Below are positions 1 through 10,400 of a stretch of 64,000 nt of DNA, one piece after another (positions within the stretch are counted from its first letter, which is position 1; each line of letters starts with the position of its first letter). This DNA is from Scleroderma bovista (Eukaryota > Basidiomycota > Agaricomycetes > Boletales > Sclerodermataceae), in assembly GCA_037178675.1 (NCBI GenBank), contig JAYMGJ010000298.1, positions 55,268 through 119,267 of the forward strand, in the 5' to 3' direction. The notes beneath the pieces are model-generated. The model made no database searches. It was not told the DNA's origin and saw nothing but the letters and a program-made list of their open reading frames with translations. Both the position numbers and the translations under genes were made by a program.

Positions 1-93
1 AAGGCAGAACAGGACTTAGAGAAATTTTGAAGTGTTGTGATTTGTAATCAAAATCACAACACTTCAAAATTTCTCTAAGTCCCATTCTGCTTT
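1..93. repeat. Near-perfect 43-bp palindrome
   Basis: Bases 1-43 and 51-93 are inverted copies with three mismatches around a 7-base centre (44-50). The core GGACTTAGAGAAATTTTGAAGT returns in one orientation at 2,803-2,830. It looks like two ends of one repeat family meeting head to head, so base 1 is probably inside a further copy of the element that continues to about 2,830. Confidence 0.8.
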
Positions 94-129
94 CCACCAC
101 TGCTGACGGCGATGACAGGTAAGCAATGC

Positions 130-847
130 CCCCAGATCAATGATGATCACCACTGACGACGACACCAGTGGCCACCCCCTCCTAGCTCCAGCATTGACAG
201 CCGTCCACCACCCATCAACGATGACAATGATGACTCCTCCACCCCCAGCTCCAGCTCCAGCGTCAACAATGACGGTGACCCCACCCCCACCCCCAGCTCC
301 AGCGTCAATGGCAAGGACCCCCACCCCACCTTTGGCATTGATGGCAACAATGACTGTCCCCATCCCCAGCTCCAGCAACAATGGCGATGACGACCCCTAC
401 CCTCCAGTATCAATGGCGACGACGACAGCTCCAGCATCAACAGTGACAACAACGACCCCCAGCTCCAGCGTCATCCATGATGACGACAATGATGACCCCC
501 ACCTCCACCTCCAAAATCAACGGTGACAGCGATGAGCCCCACCCCCACCTCTTCGTCCATGACAACGATGACCCCCACCCCCACCTCCAGTGCTGTCCAC
601 GATGTCGACGTCCACGATGTCAACCCCCCACCCTCAGCTCCAGCGTCATCCATGACGACGACAATGACAACCCCCACCTCCACCTCCAGCATCAATGGTG
701 ACGGCGACAAGCCCCACCCCCACCTCTTCATCCATGATGATGACGACCCATCCCCACCTCCAGCGTCGACAGCGATAACAACTGCCCCCATCCCCACCCC
801 ACCTCCAGCGTTGACGGCGACAGCAACAACCCCCAGCATCAACATCG

Positions 848-886
<39 letters not shown>

Positions 887-1040
887 ACGACAACCCCCAG
901 CATCGGTGATGACAGCATCACCGGCAACGTCGTTGACCAGCAGCAGTGGCAGCAGCAATGGCAGTGAGGTCAACGACCAGCAGTGCAGTAGTGACGAGGG
1001 CAGCAGCATTGGTGACACCCCCCCCCTCTACTTTTCTTAG
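130..1040. repeat. Low-complexity A/C-rich block with (AAC)n microsatellite
   Basis: The plus strand is built almost only from CCACC, GATGAC, CAGCTCCAGC and CATCAA-like words with no fixed period. It contains a pure (AAC)n run at about 847-887. Several frames stay open because of the composition, translating to Thr/Pro/Asp or Val/Gly runs; these are not credible genes. Strand bias is strong: C and A on the plus strand. Confidence 0.85.
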
Positions 1041-2150
1041 CATACTTTGTATTACTTAGATGTCTTAATAAAATTTACTTGCTTTCTTACTTCCCTGAGT
1101 GACTTAATTGCAAAGCCAAAGTAAATAAGTTAGATTAAGTACATTTTAAGATGCCTGTAGTTTTGCTGATGAAGGTGGTGGTCTGCACAGGGAAGGTCTA
1201 GCCTGGAAGAAGGGAGAAGGAGCTGTAGGTAACCTCAGTAGTCTGGCAAGCTACTGTATATTAGTATGTACCTGTAGTGTAACTACAAGGTATCAGTAAG
1301 TGTATGTGGTGGTTAGTAGATGGTACTCACCCTCAGTATGCTGGCAAGCTACTGAGGGAACTATAGTAATAGTAACTCTACTGTATGTGCGATGTATGCT
1401 TATGTAAGTAGGTAAATATACCACAACAATCTGTTTATAACTCCACTGACATGTCCAGTACCTGAGTCTTGTCCAGATCTGTCCAAATATATATTATGTA
1501 CATTATGGATAATTGTGCACAGTTATGTCACGGTGCTGTACCATAAGTGTACAGATTTGTACAAATGGGGACCCACCTGTACCACTGTAGCAACCATAGC
1601 CAACTGTAGCTGGCAGTACAGCTCAGCATAGGGACTTAGGGTTTTGCTGATGTAGTATATATACTGTGCAATCCAGCACCCAGACCATTCGAGCTCATCT
1701 TGGGTCTTTGCCCTAGTACTCACATCCTATCTTCCTCTCAGAGTCGCGTGTGTAGGGTCCTTGGTGTTCTTTGCCTAGGGTCGTCTCAATTGGCAGGCCA
1801 ATTGGTGGATGGAACAGGGTGCCTGCTGCTCCTTTGTTGACAATGCTCTTGAGGAGGTCTCTGGGTATATGCAGCATGGCAGACCATTCTTCAATGGCAG
1901 TTAGATTTGCATTTTAGAGGATTGTGGACAGCTGGCGCCAGAAGACATCAGCAAACCAACCCTCCCCTGGACAGTACTGGCCAGTACTGGACAGCTGTCC
2001 CAGACTGTCCCAAACTGTTCCATAATACTTATACAAGCCAACAGTACCAATATCTTTACTGTCTGTACTTAGCTTTCAACTATCTTAATTCACTCAATGG
2101 TCAGGTTAATCAGTTTATATTAATTGTGTAGTACAAACAATAAATATTAT
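1040..2150. other. Spacer around the old solo LTR, no gene
   Basis: Apart from the LTR at 1,526-1,788, this AT-richer stretch holds no convincing reading frame. A short palindrome, ATTGGCAGGCCAATTGG, directly follows the LTR. A line of CCAGTACTGGACAG repeats lies near 1,970-2,000. Confidence 0.5.
1526..1788 (+). mobile_element. Diverged solo LTR related to the Gypsy LTR
   Basis: It begins TGTCACGG and ends CCTAGGGTCGTCTCA, matching in plus orientation the minus-strand LTRs at 7,053-7,423 and 13,018-13,388. The promoter core is kept: TATATATA at about 1,656-1,664, then GTGCAATCCAGCACCCAGA, then ATTCGAGCTCATCTTGGG from 1,687. It is shorter than the intact LTR (263 against 371 bp). No 5-bp target duplication is visible (agtta against attgg) and no internal element sequence follows, so it is an old solo LTR or fragment. 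Confidence 0.75.
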
Positions 2151-2179
2151 GTACTAATGGCAGTGGTCAAGGTGGTAGC

Positions 2180-2800
2180 TGGTGTCATCATCAATGATGG
2201 TGGTGGCATGTGGTGGCATCATTGCTGGTGATGGGGTGGCCATCAACAGGTGGTGGGTGGGTGGTGATCCCATCATCAACACGGGGGGAGGTGACGTCAT
2301 CATCATCGTTGTTGGTGATGGGGTGGCCATGGTCGCTGATGGTGGCAGCGTCATCGTCAATGCTGGTTGTGGGGTGGTGGTGGTGGGTCGCTGATGGTGG
2401 CAGCATTGTTGTCGACGCTGGTTGTGGGGTGGTGGTGGTGGGTCACTGATAGTGGCAGCGTTGATGACGCAGGTGGTGGTTGTGTCATTGTTGATGCTGG
2501 TTGTGGGGTGGTGGTGGTGGCCACGTCATCGTCGATGCTGGTCATGGTGGTGGTTGCGTCAAAGGCAGTGGTCATGTCATCGTCAACGTTGGTGGTTGTC
2601 ATGTCGCCATTGACACTGGTGGTGGTGGCCATGTCGCCGTTGATGTTGGTGGTGGTCACATCACCGTCAATGCCAATGGTGGTTGCATCGTTGTTGTCGC
2701 TGATTGTAGGGTGGTGGTGGTGGCCACGTCGTCGTCATCGTCGCTGGTCATGGTGGCTGTCAGGTGGTGGTTGACACGTGGTGGTGGATGGAGAGGATAA
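2180..2800. repeat. Low-complexity G/T-rich block, opposite strand bias
   Basis: The plus strand is made of GGTGGTGG, GTCATC, GTTGTC and GATGCTGGT words, the reverse-complement style of the block at 130-1,040. The two blocks therefore form long complementary arms by composition. Open frames give Val/Gly or His/Thr runs and are rejected as genes. The block ends at the inverted-repeat core near 2,803-2,830. Confidence 0.8.
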
Positions 2801-2934
2801 GGATGAAGGACTTAGAGAAATTTTTGAAGTGGGTGTGTGTGCGCATGTTTGTGTACATGGTTATATCAGCATATTGAACTACCAACATTTCCTAATAGTA
2901 TTTACCACGTCACTACCCGCCTCACCCACAGCCA

Positions 2935-3360
2935 CCCCACCAGCATTGTCGATGCGACCACCCATCAGTGACAATGATGATGATGATGACCCCACCATGG
3001 ATGACAGCAATGAAACTAACCACCACCACCACCACCACCACCACTAGCATCGTCGACCAGACAATGATGATGATGGCTAGGCCACCACCATCACCCATCA
3101 TCACCAGCGTCGATGACAACCACCAATGCGAGGTCAACAACGACCTCACCACCAATGTCATCGACATGGTCACCGACGACAATGACAACCCCCCACCACT
3201 ATCCCCCGCATCGATGGTGGCGACGCAACCACCCACATCCCCAGTGTTGTCGACGTGGCCATTAACAACAATGACGATGTCACCATCAACATTGTCGATG
3301 TGGCCACCGACGACGATGACAATGACCCCCCATCACCATCCCCAGTGACGACATGACGAT
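2935..3360. repeat. Third low-complexity block, A/C-rich
   Basis: It has the same vocabulary and strand bias as 130-1,040 (CCACC, GATGAC, GTCGACG words) and includes a CCA run at about 3,020-3,045. It lies outside the inverted-repeat core at 2,803-2,830. It may be the start of another copy of the family. No coding claim is made. Confidence 0.75.
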
Positions 3361-4304
3361 GTGACCACTGTCACGCACCAAACAGGTTTGGTACAGTGAA
3401 CATGGAAGATAACACCTATATTGAATGATCCTTATGTGAAGGATAAGCACGACAGACCCTCATCATAGCCATCTATCACACAAGACGACTATCCTGATGC
3501 GAGAGATGAATGCCAATGCAGACAGTCATCTATCGCACGAGAACCGCCGAGAAGCAGAAGAAACTGAAGGAATAACGTCAATTGTGGTATGAGAAAGGAA
3601 TGCACACGTCTGCAGTCCAACTCCCATACCAGAACGATCAAAGAAGCCAAAGAATTGATGGAGAAACGAAGGAGAAAGAGAAGAAATGATTTTTAGCGCC
3701 CAAATGTCATTTTTAGGCACCCAGTGCCAGCATTCCGATATTTTGAATAGCTCCATCGTTTCTGAAGCTATCAGGCACGTGACTATACCGTCAGAGAGCC
3801 TAGAACGTGGTCTATCTGCCTGTCAAGTTCCGACGCAAATCCGTTCATTTCCCACGGAGATATCCCCCCCGCAATCCAGACGTTCGCTTCATCACTCACT
3901 ATGGAGTCTGTATTTTCTCTGGATCATTTCTCCGCTATTGCTGCAGATCTCCACTATGTCCTGCTCTTAGGACAGCCTCTCCCAGAGTTCCTGTGCACTG
4001 CCTGGCACATATCTTCCCAGCCTGCTCCCTCAGTCCCTCTCGTTCTTGGTCAGGGTGTTCTCCTCGTCAGTCCTGCGTCAAGGATGTACTTTGGTCATCT
4101 TAGGTCTATTGTCAAGCTTGAGAAGTCTTCTCTGGTCGTCTCTGTGTCCCCTGAGCCCTCAGCCTATGGTCCCTTCCTCCCAGATACTTGCCATGTCCAT
4201 CTTCCTCTGTCGTTCGTCTCACTTCCCTGGATGCGTTGAATTCAATACTCTATCCGCTTCCCTACTTTCAGACGACGTCCCCCAGCACCATGACAGTTAT
4301 TCCC
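3361..4304. other. Spacer without a supported gene
   Basis: Short frames exist on both strands, the longest on plus at 3,901-4,239. None shows a domain, splice pattern or duplicate elsewhere in the window. It sits between the low-complexity region and a truncated retroelement copy and may be degraded transposon sequence. Confidence 0.4.
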
Positions 4305-5449
4305 CCCACTTTATAGTGCTATTAGGAAGAACCCTCTCTTGTTCTTTCCCAGAAGAGAGCTCGTCAAGGGAGCCCATGGTTGCGCTTCAGCGGTGCTAGA
4401 ACACATGCACTATACCTTAGTGTATGCTGACCCCCCCAAAAAGACCTCTGGACCCCTGGTACCCTTCTTGTGGCTGTTTTGTCTTGGATCAATCCCCCTA
4501 TTAATCTCAGATCTTCCCCATTGTTGTCCCATCAAATTCCTGATGGTACACAGCCCCCCATCAAACTTCTTAGGCTGTGCATCAATGACTCCTTCTGCTG
4601 TGCAGTGACTCATCCCTTGCTTACTGATGCTCTCTTGTCATCAGTATTACTCTATCCCTTTCGCATTTTTGGTATATTACTCAGCTGATGACTCACTCCC
4701 TTACCAATCAATCTTGTCATGCAGCTTACTCATTCCTTTACTCAGCAGCTTATTCATGCTTCCTATGCTTACTCATTCCTGCTTATCCCTTGCTTACTGA
4801 TCGCTTACAAACCCCTTACAAAGCTCTTACCAATCCCTTACCAATCCTTGACAAATTCTGCTTACTCCCTTCTCTTTTTGTACTTTAATGCTGTGCCCCC
4901 CCATGTATTTAAACCCCTGGGCTCAGCCCAGTGAAAAAAGACCCAATTGCACGAAATTATCCCTCTCTCAGACTCTCTCAATCAGTCCTTGTAGGCTTCA
5001 GTGAAGGTCTAAAGGCTCAATATTGTCAAGTTTATCCAAGTTATTCAAGATCTATTCTTTATACTAGGCTCAAGCGGAGTCTAGGCTTCATACCAGTCAA
5101 TCTTCCTCGCCTCTGGACATCAGAGGCATCCCTGCCCCTTTGCTGCACCAATCTCTAGGTGTAGTATCGCTGTTTCAGTCTCAGTCTACCCAATCCCCGC
5201 TTTGACACTTCCTAGGCTTTAGGAAGAGTCCAGACCCCTATCCCCTTCGTCTTCTATTACTCCTGTACCCCAGGAGTATCCTGCATCACCGTCTGCATCA
5301 CCCTGTTGGTGTAGATCCCCTTTCCCCCTCCTCAGCATATCCTCTCTGGACACCGCAGAGGTAAAACCACCACTCGCACATTTTTGTAGTCCTTTGTTGG
5401 TGTTGTGTTTAGGTTATTACTCCGACCCAAATCCACACTTTGACTCACA
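4305..5449 (-). mobile_element. Truncated retroelement copy 1 (LTR and gag start)
   Basis: About 1.1 kb matches 14,349-15,737 in the same orientation. Read on minus it begins TGTGAGTCAAAG at 5,449, passes a TTTAAATA motif near 4,910, and reaches an ATG at 4,383 opening with MGSLDELSSGKEQERVL, the same peptide as in copy 2. Homology stops after about 24 codons. Compared with copy 2 it keeps an extra segment of about 380 bp (roughly 4,890-5,270) and lacks the nested LTR: the sequence around ATGAC at 4,688-4,692 is the uninterrupted empty site. The exact inner LTR boundary and element superfamily are unresolved. Confidence 0.65.
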
Positions 5450-5617
5450 CCGAGACCGGTGTCTTACCACCGGGCCACCACCATCCTGCTTGTCTGCACA
5501 TTACCTTTATCAGAAAACACCTTCATGTCAATCCAACAGTCATATTGCTTACCAGACATCCCCTGGTTTATGTGACCTTGTGGATCTTCCACTACCTTTG
5601 CCTTCTCCTTCCCTTTC

Positions 5618-6250
5618 TTAGATGGACTGGCTGGCCAGGATCGGGATTGGTGTCCTGCCAACTCTCCACCACTCTCCTCGGTTCCTGCACCTTGGCTCTT
5701 CAGAACAGAAATCAATTGGGATTATAAATGTGGTGTGCTCACATAATTTCCCACTATCCATGTCTTCATTCCTCTCCTTCTCCTTTCCTTTCACCTGTGT
5801 TACCGGTGTTGTTGTTGGTGCAGGAGGAACTGGCAGGGCGGGCTCCTGGAGATTGTACCATGGGTGATCCTCGACATCTTTGTCCTTTGCCTGACGGATG
5901 CGCTCCCAAGGTGGCCATTTCTTCGCCTCAAGAAGTGAGTCGGGGCTCACCATGAAGGCATCAGCCGCGATGACATGGATCAGGATTGCAAAGCCGGCCG
6001 GCAACTGATCTACAATGGCAGTGACCTCTTTCTGTGGGATTGATGGGTACAGATATCAAACTATGTACTAATAACTCACCAGCCTATCCCATACAACCTG
6101 TGTGGTTTCCTTCCAGTATTCCGTAGTGCTATTATATTTGAGACCGTCGGTATATTGCCGTATGACCTTGGCTGCCTGGGTAACAATCGCCTTTGCATGG
6201 TCCTCACCGGTGCCAATGGAGGAGGTTAAGGCATTGGCTTCTGATGACAT
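5618..6250 (-). CDS. Hypothetical protein, two exons, possibly 3'-frameshifted
   Basis: Exon 1 is 6,250-6,080 and exon 2 is 6,031-5,618, joined by a 49-nt intron with GTGAGT donor and CACAG acceptor; the phase is kept and 194 residues result. The N-terminus is alpha-helical in character (AAKVIRQYTDGLKYN), and the middle carries KKWPPWERIRQAKD and a Lys/Glu-rich KGKEKERNEDMD stretch. I do not recognise a domain. Just downstream in another frame lies a peptide with PSKKGKEKAKVVEDPQG (to about 5,464). It looks like the continuation of the same protein, so the gene may be broken by a frameshift near 5,660-5,690. It lies between transposons and may be repeat-associated. Confidence 0.4.
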
Positions 6251-7052
6251 GGATAAAGGTTTTGCAGTTGAATGCAATGGGATTTGATGGGAGTGAATGT
6301 GGTGGAGGAAAGGCAAGGGAAATATGCCGGTATGGCCACTATATATTGTTGAAACTGATTACATAACATATTCCCATGTATTGTGCACAATGATCCAATA
6401 CAAATTATGATATGCAGACAAAAAACAAGATAAATGGAACACATGTAAAATCAATAACCGGTTGCTTCAGTGCCACAAACACACACCGGTGAATTCAATT
6501 AGTCGCCGGTAATCATATGTACCTCATGAATAATAGTGATTAACATAATTCACACATGACAATGTGGTGGAACCGGTGACTGGTCCTTGCTTGGCTGTTG
6601 GTACCCAAACTGCACTGGTGATCATATTGATTATATAATACACCTTGGTGTTCTTGCCCTTGACCCGGTTGTTCGCATCCTATTTGTTCTACTATCACAA
6701 AACACAATTCCATTGATGGATACTGAACATTCAACAAAATGTGTAAGGTTCTCGTCAACAAGACAGGTGAAGCACTGTAAGTCCCAATAATTTCCCATTG
6801 ATATGTGACAAACTATTGTAGTCATTCAACCTTCACCCGGTGGAAGTTCATGCCCCAGTTCACTCACCACAGTGGAGGAGGATGAGGATGCCATGTCGGT
6901 TGATGAGCAAAGTGCCAATGAAAGCTTCACACTAGGTTCAGAACCCCCCATTGGCTCCCCTGATTCGTCCCCAACTCCTGAGGCTCCTCTCCACTCATTC
7001 TCTGAGGACACCGAATTCACCTGTGGGCCAGAACCAATAATTGCTTTCTCCC
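6251..7052. other. Spacer left of the Gypsy element
   Basis: No supported gene. A minus-strand open stretch at 7,050-6,826 is Ser/Glu-rich and lacks a clear ATG. It runs up to the LTR boundary and may be a gene piece interrupted at 7,053. ACCGGT-containing short motifs recur between 6,455 and 6,580. Confidence 0.4.
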
Positions 7053-7423
7053 TGAGATGACCCTAGGCAGAACACCTAAGACCCAACTACACGCGAGACT
7101 CTGAGAGGAAATAGGACGCGAGGATCTAGAGCAATAACCCAAGATGAGCTCGAATGGGGAGCCTCTGGGTGCTGGATTGCACGGTATATATACTACTATA
7201 CACGAGGGCTACGCGAGGCTATCCATGAGGCTACGTGCAGGTGGAAGGCTATGTAATGACATCACTGTGGAGCTAAGGCTATGCGTAATGATGTCAAGGG
7301 TGGCAGCGTGTACAGCACGAGGTACAGGTCTAGACTAGGTAGATAAGATAGAGGCTGTACACTAAGATAAGATAAACGCTATCTAATCGCAGATTAGATA
7401 AGATAAAAAGTTGGACCGTAACA
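7053..7423 (-). repeat. Gypsy 3' LTR
   Basis: It is 371 bp, on minus TGTTACGG ... GTCATCTCA, and identical to 13,018-13,388. It supplies the transcript end. An open frame of 64 residues on plus is a shadow repeated in both LTRs. Confidence 0.95.
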
Positions 7424-7434
7424 CTACTCCCCCC
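7424..7434 (-). promoter_or_regulatory. Polypurine tract of the Gypsy element
   Basis: On minus, GGGGGGAGTAG lies directly between the pol stop codon TGA (7,437-7,435) and the LTR start TGTTACGG. The position and purine content are those of the plus-strand primer. The tract abuts the stop codon with no spacer. Confidence 0.85.
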
Positions 7435-10400
7435 TCAGGTGCAGGATTCCAGACTGCAGAACTGAGCGTCGCAAACCGTGAGGTTTTCGGGGATACGACT
7501 AAATAACGAGTCAAAGTCCGTTCGGGCCATACGAAGCTTCCGAGGAGCAGAGGGATTTTCTCGGTAAAAGCGCTCGACTACCAGAGGAGAATTCTTTAAA
7601 TTCGATGAGGGCTCCCATGTTCTCTCATGTTCTTCGTACCCTTTCCAGTGTACCAAATACTGGAGCTGCCTTTTATAAATACGAGAGGCTACAACATAGT
7701 CTACTTCGTACTCTTCATCGCGTTCTTCAGAGACATGTATCGGACCAGGCCGAGACACGGGTTGACCGGGAAGAGGGCCTAAATACGGTTTAACCCGAGA
7801 AACATTCACAACCGGGTGAATCCGAAGAGTTTTTGGGAGCTTAAGCTCAACCGCATTCGGGGTTACTCGAGCGACCTCATAGGGACCGATCCACTTCTCC
7901 GTGAGCTTCTTAGAAGTACGATTTAGCATACGAAGGTTATCTGTAGAAAGCCAAACCTGTTGGCCTACAACATAGTCCGGGGCGGGGTTTCTATGCTTAT
8001 CCGCCTGAAGCTTCATATTACGTTTTGCCTTCTCAGAAGACTCAACAACTTTATTAAATATGGCGGCAAAGTCTTTAGCCGCTGGGGCTACTGTGTCGAT
8101 TGGCTCAACACCCATACGAGGGGAATAACTCCGGGTAATTCCAAACGGTGAATCAGTGGTCACCTCCGAGACCGTGTTGTTCCAAACGAACTGGGCAATC
8201 TTGATCCATTTGGCCCATTCGTTCTGACGATCGTTGACGTAGGTTCGGAGATACTGATTAATTTCGCGGTTCAACCGCTCCGTTTGACCATCGGTTTGAG
8301 GGTGAAATGCCGTGGACATTTTCCTTTTAACGCCTAAAAGTCTATACAACTCCCCCAGGAAGTTGCTTGCAAAGACCGATCCGCGGTCTGACACGACGGA
8401 AGACGGGAGTCCATGCTGACACCAGACATGATCTCTAAATAACTCAGCGGTTGACAAGGCGGTTTCCTCTTTAGTGCAAGGTACAAACACGACCTCCTTG
8501 GAGAACCGATCAACCACGACTAATATATAATTGTAACCGAGGGATTCCGGCATCTCGGTAAAGTCCATAGTGACGTCAAGCCACGGGCCGCTAGGGGTAG
8601 GGAGAGGGATAAGACTTCCAGAAGTCTTTTGATTCGACACCTTGGACTGTTGGCACTTTTGACAGTGCTTTACGTAGGTTTGAATCTGCTCTTTCATCCC
8701 TTTCCAAGAATAATGCTTCCTGAGCGCGTTATACGTAGCTTTTACTCCTTTATGACCCGCAACAGGAGTATCGTGAAAGTTCGTAATGAGCGACTGTCGC
8801 TCTTCGTAAGACTGATCAGTGGCGTCGATCAGCTTAATAGATACCGGGTTCAACAGGACCTGGTCCTTGTTATCGTCGGAACTAGATACGTAATGGTCCG
8901 ATCGCCTGCTAAGCGGATCTGCAACGTGCATCTGAGTTCCTTTCTTATAGATAAGCGAATAGTTAAACCGCGTCATCCACATCTGCCAGCGCGCTTGGCG
9001 CTTAGACAAATTCTGCGACTTGGTGAAGTACGTTAAATTATGATGGTCCGTGTAGATCTCAAAGGCGTAAGGAGTGGCCTCGAGATAATGGCGCCAGGCC
9101 TCAGTTGCTTTTATGATGGCCAGCATCTCTTTATCGTGAATAGGATAATTTCGTTCTGGAGGTGTCATGGAATGTGACATGTACGCGACGGGTCTGAATT
9201 CGCCGTCTTCGCACTTCACGGATATCACTCCCCCGACGGCGAACTCAGACGCATCGGTTTCGAGGCGGAATTCGCGGTCCTGGTCAGGGTACTGGAGTAC
9301 CGGAGCACGAGTAAAGGCGGCTTTCAAAGCTTCAAACGCAGCGCGTTCCTTTTCTCCAAAGTTAAATACTGTATCTTTACACGTAAGGTCCGTCATGGGT
9401 CTAGCCATGATCGCATAATCTTTAATGAAACGTCTATAGAAATTGCCGAGACCTAGGAACGCGCGAACCTGCTTTACGTTCGTTGGCTCAGGCCATTTCA
9501 AAATAGCATTAACTTTTTCAGGGTCCATTTTGATACCCTCACGTGACACGATCATACCGAGGAAGTCGACTTCGGTGACTCTGAAGCGACACTTCTCTGG
9601 TTTGACAAACAAATCGTTATCACGTAAACGTTTCAAAACTTCCAGCACGATTCTATCATGCTTTTCCTGATCGTCCGTGTCCGTAAATATCATAAGGTCG
9701 TCGATATACACCACGCAGACATCCGACATATCGTGGAAGATTTCATTCATCATCTTCTGGAATGTCGCGGGTGAATTACAGAGACCGAAATACATAACTA
9801 ATGGCTCGAAAGCCCCTTTGTGCGTTACAAACGCAGCTTTCCACTCATCGCCTTCGCGAATCCTCACATTGTTGTAACCCCACCGAAGGTCCATTTTCGT
9901 GAAGAGTTTACAACCCTTAAGCTTGTCAACAAGCTGAGAGATAAGCGGCAGCGGATAGTTATTCTTAATCGTCCAGTCGTTTACATAACGGTAATCCTGT
10001 ACCATGCGCTTCTTGCCGTCCTTTTTCGGGATAAAGAAGACCGGTGACGTCTGCTGACTAATAGAAGGCCGAATGTATCCTTTAGCGAGTTGATCATCAA
10101 GGAACGATTCGACTTCTTTTTGTTCATCAACAGAGAGCGGGATAAGTCTTCCCTTTTTGGGCGGGAAGTCTTCTTTCAGATCAATTCCATGATCCCAAGG
10201 TTTTCTTAGCGGCATGCGCTCTGACGACTTTTTACTAAATACATCTAAGAACTCCCAGTACTCTTTAGGGACCTGCTTCTGAGCTTCTTCTAGGGTCGAC
10301 TCATCGATAGTGACCTTTGATTCATGAGCTTTTAAAGCTTGTACCCAAGTTTCCTGAGATTCATTTTCTCGTAATAACTTAGCAAAGCGTGTTTCCAAAA

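Larger units (their letters stand above)
62..2833. mobile_element. Candidate foldback or MITE-like low-complexity element
   Basis: CACTTCAAAATTTCTCTAAG near 58-80 and its reverse complement near 2,806-2,830 bracket a segment with two opposed low-complexity arms and a middle containing an old solo LTR. Terminal inverted repeats plus complementary arms suggest a non-autonomous foldback element. No transposase is present and no target duplication was identified, so the mobile nature is inference. Confidence 0.35.

Noticed and set aside
64..927. Several open frames of 90-140 codons on both strands in the first kilobase
   Set aside because: They come from low-complexity triplet-like sequence; products are Thr/Pro/Asp or Val/Gly runs with no domain.
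2154..2800. Open frames rich in Val/Gly or His/Thr
   Set aside because: Compositional artefact of the G/T-rich repeat, same reasoning as the first block.
130..3360. Possible CRISPR or regular satellite array
   Set aside because: Repeated words have no fixed unit or spacer length, and the genome is eukaryotic.
8629..9036. Plus-strand frames opposite pol
   Set aside because: Antisense shadows of a frame with clear RT and integrase motifs.
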